A DNA stretch of 64,000 bases from contig CM077645.1 of the NCBI GenBank assembly GCA_039707465.1, forward strand, positions 166,671,503 to 166,735,502. The letters are read 5' to 3'. This document shows, piece after piece, positions 13,801 to 27,699 of this stretch. This DNA is from Rhabdophis nuchalis (taxonomy: Eukaryota > Chordata > Lepidosauria > Squamata > Natricidae). Each line of letters begins with the position of its first letter. Position 1 is the first letter of the stretch. Under the pieces are notes generated by a model that was given only the letters and a program-made list of their open reading frames with translations, did no database searches and had not been told where the DNA came from. The translations under genes were made by a program, and so were the position numbers.

Positions 13801-16800
13801 GGTGGTAGTTTATTTATATTCAGGAAATGCATTTTTAAAGAAATATATTAAATCTACCAAGAAATAACTGCATCACTTGGAAGCCAAAGCAATAACCAAT
13901 TTAATGAAGATTGGGTTGTATTTTAATACATGAAGTATTAAGTTTCTTAGCTTTTCAAAAATTGAATATTTCAAATATAGCATCTGCAATGAGATATAGT
14001 TGGATGCAATTAATAGATCACTTTATTAAACACGTATTTCACTATTAAGTAAGTAATTTATTGATCTGCACTTCCTTGCAGGCCATATATTTATTCAAGG
14101 AACAGTTGAATAAAGACTTGAATATGTTAGAAAGTTTTACAAATTACTCAAACCTTACTATTTCTTCATCTTACTGAGCAAAGCAATTTTAGTGGTGTTA
14201 ATATTTCCAAAGATTTTTGAACTCTTCAATTCCAGACTGGGTTTTTATGATATGCTTAACTAGGTCACAGATGGGGTACAGGTAGTCCTAGTTTAGTAAC
14301 CACAATTGTGACTGGCAACTTGGACATTAAACAAAGCAGTCACTAAATAAAACTGCAACTGTTTTGTGTTCTTACTTCAGCTTTCCTTTGCTTTACAGAC
14401 CTGCAAAGGCTATAAATGCAAGGATAGTTACTTTTTTGGGTGAAAGTGTCCTCTCCTGATCAGTTGAGATGTACAAAGATCAATTCCCCAAGACAAAGAG
14501 TTGAAGTTAGAAAAAACACTATCACAATTACAGAACTAATTTTTGTTGTTTTGCTTTCTCATTAAAACCTTACATGTTCTTAACTTGCAAAGACTGTGAA
14601 TATATTTTTCCCTCATGAGTGAGTTTCCAGGATCCTGCCTATTAGAATGATTCAGAAGACATGAGCAGTTTTTCAATGCTCTTTGTATATTTTGCTTTCT
14701 ACTTTTTGAAGATGTGTTTGGTGGTGTAAATTATGCTGAACAGAGATCAACAAGACAGATTGTGTTCCTGAAGTAGGGAGAAAGGGATTGCTAGAAGAGA
14801 GGGCAATAGCAGGCAAGAAGCTACTTTGTGTGTGAACTGTATTTTTGTGAGTATAAATTGGAATTTTATATTTTGATCTAGTTAGTTTGGTCAATATACT
14901 ATTTTTCACTCAAAACCTTGCTAGCAATAACAATTCAATGGCTAAACATTCAGACTAACACATTCTATGCTAGATGGGCACAAATGAGACTTCCTTCAAT
15001 ATTCTCACAAATATATTAACAGCACATAAGAATCTCCTGTTAACAGGAGTAATAGATAGTTGTATGTTTGGTAGCAATGTTTTCTGTGCAATTTCAAGAC
15101 ATTTTCTCAGAGGAATATAGACCCTTAAGTTATGCATATGTTAGAAAAATCTTGCTTTTAAGGTTTCATTAATCATCACTCAGTTAAACAAACTGCTTTA
15201 AAATGTGGTTCAGGCTTTATAAATCAATAAAGAAGCATACATTGCTTACATTGTTCTTGACACTTACACTGTTCTGCCAACCTGTACACCTCCCCATATC
15301 AAAAGCTGTTTATTGGCAAGAATCGGAGGAACTTCTGAATTGGAGCATTTTTGTACCAATGGTTTGTTCTCTTCCACTGACACATCACCTTTCACTGTTA
15401 CTTTATATTCTGGTCCAGCTGGCAAAACCATTATTTTCACAACACTATTAAAACAAAATTTTTGTTAGATGGGATAGAAAAATAGTAGTTACCGTATTTT
15501 TCGGAGTATAAGACGCACCGGAGTATAAGGTTTTGAAGAGGCAAATTACAAAAAAAAGTCGGTAGGTAGGTAGGTAGATGGAGGGAGAGAAAGAAAGAGA
15601 AATACGTAAGGTAGGTAGATAAAGGGATAGAGAGAGAGAGAAATAGAGAAATACAGTAGGTAGGTAGGGAGAGAGAGAGTAGATAGGTAGGTAAAGGGAT
15701 ATATAGAGAGAGAAATAGAGAGGGAGAGAGAAATACAGTAGGTAGGTAGGGGGGGAGAGTGTCTGTGTAGGTAGGTAGATAAAAGGGGGAGAGAGAGAAA
15801 TACAGTAGTTATGTAGGGGGAGAGGGAGAATGTGTGTGTGTGTAGGTAGGTAGGTAGGTAGGTAGGTAGGTAGAAAGATAGAGAGAAATAGAGAGATAAA
15901 TACAGTAGGTAGGTAGGGAGAGTGTGTGTGTAGGTAGGTAGGTAGAAGGATAGAGAGAGAAATAGAGAAAGAAATACAATAGGTATGTAGGGGGAGAGGG
16001 AGAATGTGTGTGTGTACTGTAGGTAGGTAGGTAGAAGGATCAGAGAGAAATAGAGAGAAATACAGTAGGTAGAATGGAAGAGAGAGAGTGTGTGTGTAGG
16101 TAGTAGATATATATATATAGAGAGAGAGAGAGAGAAAGAGAGGGGAGTGTGTGTGTGTGTGTGTGTAGTTAGGTAGATAGGAGAGAGAGAGAAATACAGT
16201 AGGTAGGTAGAGAAAGAGAGAGAGATTAGGTAGCTAGGCTGATGTTCTCAGGTGTATTTATCTATGTCCTGCAGAAGGAAATCGCAGACAAACCTTAAAA
16301 CTTCGTTTCTGCTTGCTCAGAAAACGTTAAAGAGCCTCCCGAAGGCAAACTTCCAAAACAGCCCATTTCTCTGTGAAAATGAGGCTGATTTTTTTTTTTA
16401 AGTAAAAAGCATGAGTAGCCTTGTGGGGGGGGGGGGGGGGGCTTGCAGAGCCTGGGGTGTGTGTGTGAAAAATGAGCAAAAAACCCGCCCAATTTACCTA
16501 GGAGCTCTTCTCTGGAAGCCTCCAAAGGCTCGGCACAGCCAGTTTGGTAAAGGGGGCGGGGTTCCAGGAGGCAAAAAGGGGTTTTTTGTGCTTTGCATAC
16601 TTCCTCCAAACTGCTCTTTCTCCACGAAAACGGGGCCGATTTTCTTCAAATAAAAAGCATGACTAGCCTTCGGGTGGCTTGCAGAATGCTCCTTGGGGGG
16701 GGGGCAATAAACCGCCCCATTTATCGCGAAAACGGGCCATTTTTGGGTCAAATAAATTGCATGCATAGCCCTATGGAGGCTTATAGAGTGCTGCTGGGGG

Positions 16801-19800
16801 CTGGGGGAGGCTCATTTCTGTCCTGCCCAGCCCCCAGGAGCATCTGGAAGCTTCCATAAGGCTAGGCACAGCCAGTTTGGTGAAGGGGGTGGGGTTCCAG
16901 GAGGCAAAAATATGCTGTATTCGATGTATAAGACGCACCCAGATTTTCAGCCTCTTTTTAGAGGAAAAAAGGTGCGTCTTATACTCCGAAAAATATGGTA
17001 TTTAATATCATTATTTTTTAAAATATGCTATATTACCTATCTGAATTTTTACAGTTCTTTGGAGAAAATTCAATAGTAACTTCTTGTTCTTCTTCAGGTA
17101 TAAGAATCAGATCCTCAGGATTGATAGATATGCAGGTATCTGGCTCAGCTGTCTAGAGAAGAGCAAAATTCTTTAGAGAGAAATATTAAAATATAATTGC
17201 ATTTATAACTGCTGTGAAGAATATTGGAAGCCACTTCTTTATATCTTTTTATTTTTCTCTTTTTTCTACTTTCTCCTTTTTCCTTACTGTACTTTTAGCT
17301 TTCTTTTATATCTCCCCTTTTCATTTTCTCTGCTCTATTTTTTTGCATTCTCTTTATAGTTGCTAAAATTTTAAATAAAAATTGTAAAAAGTGGCACAAT
17401 AGAATAAGTTTAAAATTGTTTTAGTTTCATCAAATTAACCATACGTTTTGATTATTACTTTGTTATATAATTTATTTTCAAAAACTCATGGAACCAAATA
17501 AATTCTTATAATAAAGAGTCTATTTAATACAATTAAAATTATATTAATCTCATTCACCACCTGCCTTATTGTTGATATTTTTAAATTAGTTCTCAGGAAT
17601 AAAAATTAAGAAACCTACCACAATCTTCAAATTAACTTTTATATTCCCAGCATTCTTTAATGGCAACTGCTGTTTTGTTGATGATCCTATTTTTGCACAC
17701 ATATATAATGTCTGGAGGGGGGGGAAATTTATACATTACTATTAGAAAACAAATATAGAAATAGTTTACATTTTGTATAATGATTTTACAGAATACCTGT
17801 AGGCCTTTTGGAGCATATATCCTAGGGGTTCCAGACCTTGCACTCAAAGGTATACTTTTTAAAACATTGCCAGGCTCTGGACAATCAATTTCCACATCAA
17901 TTCTTGCAAAGTACTCATCAGCTGGTCCCAAAGAATCTGAAAAAATTCAAGCATAAAATCTCATTTCTTATTCTCAGCTTTGTTCTCAGACAGTTCATTG
18001 TATAATATAGCAAAATGATACAATTTGACTCTCTTTAGAATATAATTTGCAATATTTGTTTATATGGTATTGCTTTCAAACAAGATAGCATTAAACTGAC
18101 AACAAAGGACGAGGTTATCTCCCACCAACCCTCAATAATATCTAAAGGAATATGTTCCTGTGGCTCCCTTCTATGAAACCACTTGCCTCACACATCTGAA
18201 CTACCACTTTCTTCCTGGGTTTTTGCAAGACTGTAAAAACCTGGCTACTGCACTGTTTTTATATCTTTTTTTCATTGTATTTAATGTATCATCCTTTTCC
18301 TAATCAACTTAGCACTGACATGGAATGAAGTAGCATAGAAATCCCAATAATAATTAATACAGCGAAACTCTGAATAAAAGTATTGGATATGGGCATGTAC
18401 TTAGTTTTACCCATGCCTCTCTGATATAGGTATAATAGGCCATAGAAAAAAAATTCAAATCTGGGTAGTTCATTCCCGTAGATTCCGGAGGTGCTGTCAT
18501 GTATCTTGCTTACAAATCCACCTGGAAATATTACCAGACTGCCAGAAAGCAGATACAGCTTTTCTATGGGGTTCTCCTTTTACTGAAATTGTTCATTAAA
18601 AGAGTATATTTGGCCACCTTTCATGTTTTGTTTTATTTGCACTCCTTCAGATATGTTTGCTTCCATTCATTTATGATTTAGGGTTTTTGCTTATTACTCT
18701 CGCTTTGATTTATCATTGGCATACGTTTTTTTAAAAGTTACTTTGGAGTTGTTTAGAATTATGGAATTTTTTTAACATATGTTCAATAATAGAGGTTGTA
18801 TCATATCATTGTTTTACAGTGATTTTTCTTTATTAATCATTGCAGTTTAGATTAGTAACCCGGCTGTTACTGTCGTGTTCCAGCGTTCACGTTGAAAATA
18901 AAAAGAATGTCAGTTTGTTTGGTGAAAAACTTTATCTCTATCTAAGAAACATGATAATTGGCACTAAATGATTATGATACAAAGGTAAACAAATCCAAGT
19001 CAGTTCTAACAAAGTTAATCCCACCACTGTATATATATATACCATTACCCCACCAGTTCCACCCACAAATCCACCCAATTACCCAGATGATACCCCTAAT
19101 CACCAACACCAATCACCATGACCCTCAGCCACAACCTCACTCAGTATCTGACTTCCTATTCAGTGTGCTTGTCGAATGTTTGCAAAAGGTGATCACATGA
19201 CCCCCAGTATACTGCAAGCATCCAAATTTTGATCACATGACCATGGAGATGCTGCAATGCTTGTATGTATGAAAAATGGTCTTAAGTCCCTTTTTTCAGT
19301 GCTGTTGTAACTTTGAATAGTCACTAAGCGAACTGTTGTAAGTCAAGGGCTACCTGTGTTAGTTCCAAGTCCTTTTGTGCATAAGTACTTTTTTTCTCTG
19401 TGCAGAAAGACAGGGAGCAATCAGTCTTTACTTTCTACTTCAAAGAGTAAAATAGCATTCAACCACCACCACCACCCCGCAAAAGCAGTAACTATACCAG
19501 TTACATAAATATGAGCTTAAAGTACACCCCTTCCCCATAAATGATGCATTATATGAATGTGTTGGAATTTCCATACTAGATTGGTCAAACATTTAATTTA
19601 TGTTCAGTTAAACCTAGCCACAGGATTTTTAGCATAATTTATTTTAGAATATAGCAAATCTGTACCTGAATATGTGCACTTGCTTGGTGCACGAAATTGG
19701 ACCCATACTATTAAAACATCAGGATCCTGGAAAAAAAGTTACTGATATAGAATTAAGCATTACACAGAAAGTACAATTTTTAAAAGCATTTGATAAAAGT

Positions 19801-22800
19801 TAAGACTTCAGTGAGCTACATAATCTTATATAGAATCATGTTTGTAAAAAACTAGGCAATGATATAAGAAATATTTATAATCTTAAGCTATATGCACAGT
19901 GAGACTATACAAAGTACAAATATTCTTTTTTTTAAATATACAACCTCTTAAGACACAACCAGGCCTATTTATTTAAGGTATACTATTAAATCAAATTTGT
20001 TCTTCCAAGTAGGACAATTTTGCATATGGTCAATAAAATAATATTGCCATAGTTTAACATAATATATTTTCTCTGAGGCTAACAGTTATACACTTTTATA
20101 CAAATGTATAACAGCATTCTAGTCTCAAGCTACTTACATGTGTATCACAGCTTGCATTCATTACATGAGATATAACAGATGGAGCTGCTAGTTGAGAAAT
20201 GTTGGAAGAGGGAATGGCACTTTTAAGAGATGGATTTACTGGTTCCTTGGAAAATGTGAAACAACGCCATGCTACAGCATTCTGAAATAAATATTTTTTT
20301 ACATACTATATTAGACACAAGGCTTTGTTCAGGTTCACTATTAACTCTTTTATAGTCCACTGTTTTAAGTTTTATCAATGGAAATCGTTTTGTGATAATC
20401 TGTGTTACTAAATGCCTATTTTTTATTATTGGAAATTTTGAAACCTATATTAGCCCCTTTAAAAAGGGGGCCTATGATTATTAGCACTAACTTTCTAAAA
20501 AAAGTTTCAGTTTAAAATATACATGTATCTTGAAAAGCTAGATTGGATGATGAGCATGGCTTTAAAATTGGAGAAGGAAACTTTAATAATGCTATGCAGA
20601 TGATACTCTGGTACTCAAAAATACAAATGATCTATAAGCACCAGCAATGAAAGCAGTATAATGAAAAAAGAGGAATCAATAACAAAGATTAAATCAATGA
20701 CAATAAATACAACAACAGTCTTAGAACTGATGGTAAAGACAATGTAATGGTAAATAGCCTTTGTCTTTTCAGATTGATTATTAACAATAAAGGAACTAGC
20801 AGTCTGTATGCTGCAGACTAGTAATTGATAGAATAGCAATAAAGGCTCTGGAAAGATAATCCAGCTACTAACAATTGGGCTTTGCTCTTTTTGTAACAAA
20901 GTGGACATTGTTTTGTAATTTCATCCATGATTTGCCACATAATTTTCCAGAAAGACAACAGTGAACCTAGTCTAGCAGTCAGTAATTTCAGAATCCCCAT
21001 AAAGGGACAAAATATTGTGCATATATAGAGTGTACTTACTGCATGAATAACAAGCCTGATTGGCATTCTAGCACAAGTTTTATTAGTTAATTTCAATGGG
21101 AGTGCTTTCCAGCTGCCATATGGCAAATCACCAAAATCAAGAGAATTTGTTCTTCCTGCTTCCACCTAAAAAAAAAAAGAATTGGGGTGGGGACAGAAAA
21201 AGGACTTACCACTTTTGCAGAGTTATTGTTACCACGCATCTTCATTCAAGCAACCCTTCTAGATAGCATATGTGTTAAATATGATATGTTGACTTAAGCC
21301 AAAAGAGCTTCTATTTTTATACACCCATTTGTTCACAGAAAAAATAATTAATTCCTTTACTAACTTCAACCCATAGACCAATATTAGTACTGTTTTTCAT
21401 TTTTAAATATGCCATAAATTATTATAAATAATGCAAACTAGATATTCAATCTCTATATCCTAATTTTTACCTCTATATCGGGATTTTCAGCAACTGCATT
21501 CACAACTACCCTAGATCCTAAAGCCTTTGCCTGAACAACAATATCTGGATCTGCAGAAAATGGCCAAGAGGCAATATTAAGTACACACTGGAATACCCCA
21601 GCTTGACAGGGTAAAAAGAGCATTTTTAGTTCTTCTGTAACGCAAGGTCCTACAACAGTTTTGCTCTTAAATAGCAGACATCTGTGTTTCAAAGGGTCCA
21701 CCTATAATGAAAAAAAGCACATAAGATGACAAACAATTTTCAATATAATTATGAGTCATATATGTTATAGAGACATAAATAGAAGCTAAAATCTCCAAGT
21801 TATATGACTGTACTGATCACATTAATATCTTCTCAGCTTTTTGGCCTAAGTGTTATATTGGCCTATATTTTTGACAGGGAAAACATAAAAGGTTCGTTAT
21901 AAATATCACATAGATGTTTGACAAAGAATCATAACCAATAGTTGGGAATAGGATATGTAGAAGACAAGACTGATATAATTTCACAATGACATGCTGAGAT
22001 TTTAAGAAATCTTCCTGGGGCTACCACAGAGGCTGTAGCTCAATTTCTAATTGTATTTTTGCTCAATTCCCCAGCACATAAAAATTACCCACTTTTTAAA
22101 ATACTATTTTTTTAAAGAATATACAAATTTTATTACATACCTTTTCACCATCAAGCATAATACCAAGGAGGCAAATATTGACTTGTAGCCATCGTTCAGA
22201 TGGATTAAAAATGTTAAGGACAGCATGGGATGTCAGACCCACACAACAAGAATTAGGGAATTTTACTTCTTCTGGGACTTTGACACGTTCTAATGTAAAA
22301 AAATACAGTATGTTTAAATGTTAAGACATATTATATTTAAGTAGCCTCTTTATAATAATAAAAAGTTATATAGTTAACACTTATTCCTTATTTAGTCCTT
22401 GTAAGCATATTTTTAAATATAAGACTAAAATAAAAGATGCCCATATAATTTTAAAATCCATAGCTATGATTTGCTAATTTGCTAATTTAATGCAGCATTT
22501 AATATCTGATATTATGATTTGCTCTATTTGTAAAATAAAGCACAACTTCCACCAAGATTTTCATTCTATAAAGTATTACTTAGAAATAATTTCAACAATA
22601 GAAAAATATGTTCAAAAATTATAAAACTATAGTATCGGCAATGGGAAAAGAGCTTTCTTTCTATCATTTTATGGTTACTTGCTTTTAGGTGATTTAACCA
22701 AGTATAGCAAAATAAAATGACTATGTTAGAATTATTTGAAAATATTTTTTTAGAATAAGAGCCTTTGAGTTTAATCAGGTAAACTCTGTGTGAGAAAGTC

Positions 22801-25800
22801 TCATTCTTGAATCAGGTCAACTGGTACACACAAATTCATTAATCTTTTGAGAAAATTGTTATATTATTACTGTAGAATAATATTAGTGTAGTATAATAAC
22901 AGTGCAGTACAGCACTGTTCACATCTTTAAAGAAAGCTAAAAAGTCCATATAGTTATTCCCAATTGACAAGATGATTCTGGTATGGAAAAGAATTGCCTT
23001 GTGATCTGCTTCAAAGATAAATGTATATCTATACTCATTATACTAAAAATCTCCTTCAAGTTAATGAAGACTATACAAGGTATAAGAATAGAATAGTAAA
23101 CTAAAGGGATTAAAGCATGAGTTAAGAAAACATATATATAGCTAAATCTAGTTTACATTACTATGATATACTGAAATCAAAGTTAAATCACTTACCAAAC
23201 CCAAATGACATGGATTCTTCCCTCTGCCTAAGACCCCCAGCATCAGGTGCTTGCCCAGTATGCAAGGTACCACTAAAGATATTTTGGTTGGATGTAAGGT
23301 TGCAACGCTGACTTGTTCCTGTCATTCCAGACCCAGTGCCTGAACCTACTGATATTCCAGGAGTTACTGAGCTTTGAATGTGACCAACAGGAATCGTAGA
23401 ATAAATCAGACCCGCTGGAACACTAAGAACTGGTGGACAGTACCGAGGCAAAACAACATTTGTCTGAGATGGCAAGCTTCCCAAATATTGCTGGGCAAAT
23501 GGAGTCGATTTAAGAGAACATCCTGTTAATAGTGCTGGAAGTCCAGAAGACATTGACGAAAGCGTTGAAGCTGCACTCTGGGATTTGAAAAGCTCTCTAT
23601 TTTGATTTAATGAAATACAGTTGCCTAAATCATTATAAGCAGACAGTTTTTTTGGAGACTGTAAGCCTGGTCCATGAACAGCATTTGTGTAGTACTGCTG
23701 TACCGCAGGCATATCAATCTGATTAAGTTCATTATTATTTTTAAAGTTGTGTGTAGATTGATCTTTGCTTGTTAGAAGTTCTCCAGTTGATTTTTTCTTA
23801 TCACATTGATTATTATGATCTACATTTTCGTTTATAACTAGACTCTTGGCTCTTGAATTTTTGTTCAATGATAGAGATTTGTTACTTTGCAAAGCAATGT
23901 TTTTTCCTGTTTGAGTCTCCATTAATGAACTTGGACTATTCCAAACTATTGTGGTACTCAACTCACTGGTACGATTACTCTAAACAGAAAACATTAAAAT
24001 TCTGATTAGGATTTACAGCATGCATTTTTAGGTGATATAATTTATTACATACAATGAAATATTTTATTGAGAAGACATAAGTTCAAATAATCAATAACTC
24101 TGTTTTTAAAAATAGCTAGTGACAATGTTTTATATAGGTAATCCTGAACCACAATTGGGACTGGAATCTCAAACATTGAGTGAAACGACATGCCCAGGTG
24201 TTTACTTCTCTCAATGACAATCGCGGTATTTCTAGTTGCAATTGTTAAGTGATCTCCTGGGTAGTTAAGCAAACAGAGCAACAGCAGTTAAGGGCTCTAC
24301 AGAGGTGAGGAAAGATTTTGAGTTCTGTGCCTGCTTAAATTTTAGCAGGTGAGGTCCAACCATACAGAGAGATTGTGGTCCTTCTTTCCCTGCTCTGTGG
24401 AAAGCTCATGGAGGGGAAGAGAAGATTTTGAGCTCCATGCCCACTTGGATTTTGGTTGTTGAGATCTAAGCAAGCATGGAGCTGAGGGAACTCTTTCAGA
24501 AAAAACCCCAGCAGCAAAAAAAAAAAAAAAAGAATCCTCTCAGCAGGTTGCAACCTTGCCTGTCAGCTTCCCTCCTCAGACTTTTTTGGGAAGCTGGCAA
24601 AGAACATCACATATTGCCTTGTGATTGTGGGATGCTTTGCAACTAGTCATAAGTGTGACTAGGTTGCCAAGAACCCAGATCGCAATCTTGTGATGGAATG
24701 TGTATGTGTCCCAATTACCATTAAGCAAAGGACTACCTGTAGATATTGTGAAATAAAATATATATCAAATTTTAGGTGCAATATCTTTAATTGATACCAG
24801 TATTAATTTCACTACATTGTAAATTTAAAGTTTCAGTTCTGAAAACTTCTGAACTGACAAAGTCCATTTATAGTTAAAACAGAAATAATTAATCTTCATG
24901 GCAGAAATCAGAACTTGAAAAATGCTACATAAAACTACAGTGTTCCTTGTCTAACATTTTATTCTATTGCAATTCCATGAAGTGTAATCTGAAAGGTAAG
25001 TATGACCTTAATGTCTGTATATAAATAAACATTAGCATTTAACAAAGTACTTACTTTGTGTCTTGTTGGACTAGATAGAGCTGGACTTTTACAAGTGTTT
25101 TCAGTGGCAGAAACAAAAGTCAAATGTTCTAAGCTAGGATCAGAGTATACTGATGGTTGTAATGTATTGTCATTGCAAATTGATTCCTTAAAGTTGGGTG
25201 GTGTAGAAGGAAAGTCAGACCTAAGAAACAAAGCAGAAGGGAACTGCAAAGTCTAATGTCAATTTAAATGGCTTCAATAACTTGCTGAAAAGTTTCTCTT
25301 TAAAAAAGAAATTTTAACAAAGATAAAATTGGTATCCCCTAACGAACAAAAATAACCTTTTCTGATAGGTTGATGAATAAATTCAATTGAAAGACATATT
25401 AGTGGTTGAATGCAATACTTCAAATCCTTTGTATCCCTAATTTTTTAAAAAGAAGGAAACCATCTTTGCCTGAGACCAAATTGGTGATACAGAACACGGA
25501 AGCAATACTATAGGATAAAGCATCATAATAACCTTTATCATACACAAGCATAGCCTATCTCTTAGATACATAGAACTCTTACCCTGTAAAGGTTGCTCCT
25601 GAAGATTCACTTGGAGATGAATGAGTCAGTGGGGAAGTTGAAGGTCTGAAGCTATATTGTTCATCTGAAATTTGTGCACCAGGTGTTGATGTCATAAGCT
25701 TTGCTTCAGTTCTTCCAATAGTTTCATCTCAATATGAGGAAAAATATTTTGGATCTTAGTGATGTCTAAATAGTATTGCCAATTCCCTAAATATTGTGAT

Positions 25801-27645
25801 TTTCTTCCAGAATGTACTAATGTGTCTTCTGCCTTTCAGATCAGGCAGGAATTTACAGTGCACTTAACTGGACATTGAAGGTAAGGGAAATTTTTTAAAC
25901 TATAATTTGCTGAACTCTCACTTAAAGCTCTATCATGACTATAGTTTATAATCCAACATTCTAAGTAAAAATCAATCAATTGGCTGAACAAACATAGTCA
26001 GTTATAAGTTTGAATAAATGGGGCAGCTTATAAACTGAATAACTAAAATAGACACATTGCTTTCCACTATCTGTCTACCAAACAGTTATAATACAGTACT
26101 CAAACCATAGTAATAGAAATATGCAAAGTATGTGAACTTATATGAAAAGAAATTCCCAAAGGGAAATACACAACCCACTATGCATCTAATTCTAAGAGAG
26201 GCTCAGAGAAAATATAAGATCCAGAAGAAGGCCAGCTGATACAGAGATACCACAAGTATTATTTGATAAAACATTTACTTCTGATACTTGTCTTACTGAT
26301 ATATAGGAAAAAACACGAACATCTATTTTTCTATTTCAGAGAAATTGGATGTTGATAAAGATAAGCAATGTATGGTATTATTATATATATTATAGATTAT
26401 AACTTTCCATTATAAAGTATAGCCATTTGCTGATGAAATGTAGCATTTATCTTTACAGCCCTCCAGTGCAGAAACTGTAACACTTCCCCATAAAAGGTTG
26501 CATGTTTCAACTAAAATTTATTTATTCCTAATAACATTATACAAATGTAAACAGAATGTTCCAAGAAGATAGCAGGTGGATTAGTGAATCTTCCACAGAA
26601 CTCGTAATATTAATGATCTAGTAATTAAATTAATTATTGCTTATTCGGTTGTTGCTAGGAAAACTCCTAACTGGTTCTACTTGGAAGCCCCATATGGGCT
26701 TATAGAAGAAATGTAGACTTACTAATTTTAAATAAGAATTGGATGTACCGTATTTTTCGGAGTATAAGACGCACCTTTTTTCCTCTAAAAAGAGGCTGAA
26801 AATCTGGGTGCGTCATACATCGAATACAGCATTTTTTTGCCTCCTGGAACCCCACCCCCTTCACCAAACTGGCTGTGCCTAGTCTTATGGAGGCTTCCAG
26901 AAATTAGCCTCAAACGGGCCGTTTCCCCCTCCCCCAGCCCCCAGCAGCACTCTATAAGACTCCATAGGACTATGCATGCAATTTATTTGACCCAAAAATG
27001 GCCCGTTTTCACGATAAATGGGGCTTTTTTGCCCCCCCAGGAGCATTCTGCAAGCCCCCCCCCCAAGGCTAGTCATGCTTTATCTTTGAAGAAAATCGGC
27101 CCCGTTTTCGCGGAGAAAGAGCAGTTTGGAGGAAGTATGCAAAGCGCAAAAAAACCCTTTTTGCCTCCTGGAACCCCGCCCCCTTCACCAAACTGGCTGT
27201 GCCGAGCCTTATGGAGGATTCCAGAGCGCTCCTAGGTAAACCGGGTGGATTCTTTGCTCATTTTTCACCACCACCCCCAACACCCCAGGAGCACTCTGCA
27301 AGCCCTCCCCCCCCCCCCAGGCTACTTATGCTTTTTATTTTTAAAAAAAACAGCCTCATTTTCACGGAGAAATGGGCTGTTTTGGAAGTTTGCCGAGTGC
27401 AAAGGTTCCCCCCCACCTTTTGGGAGGCTCTTTAACTTTTTCTGAGCAAGCAGAAACGAAGTTTTAAGGTTTGTCTGCGATTTCCTTCTGCAGGACATAG
27501 ATAAATACACCTGAGAACATCAACCTACCTACCTACCTAATCTCTCTCTCTCTCTCTCTACCTACCTACTGTATTTCTCCCTTTCTCTCTCTCTCTCTCC
27601 CCTTCTACCTACCTAACTACACACACGCACACTCTCCTCTCCTCC

Positions 27646-27699
<54 letters not shown>

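Noticed and set aside
16295..16859. Several open frames with Pro- and Gly-rich peptides
   Set aside because: The same peptides recur from the related element at 26837-27235. They come from repeat sequence.
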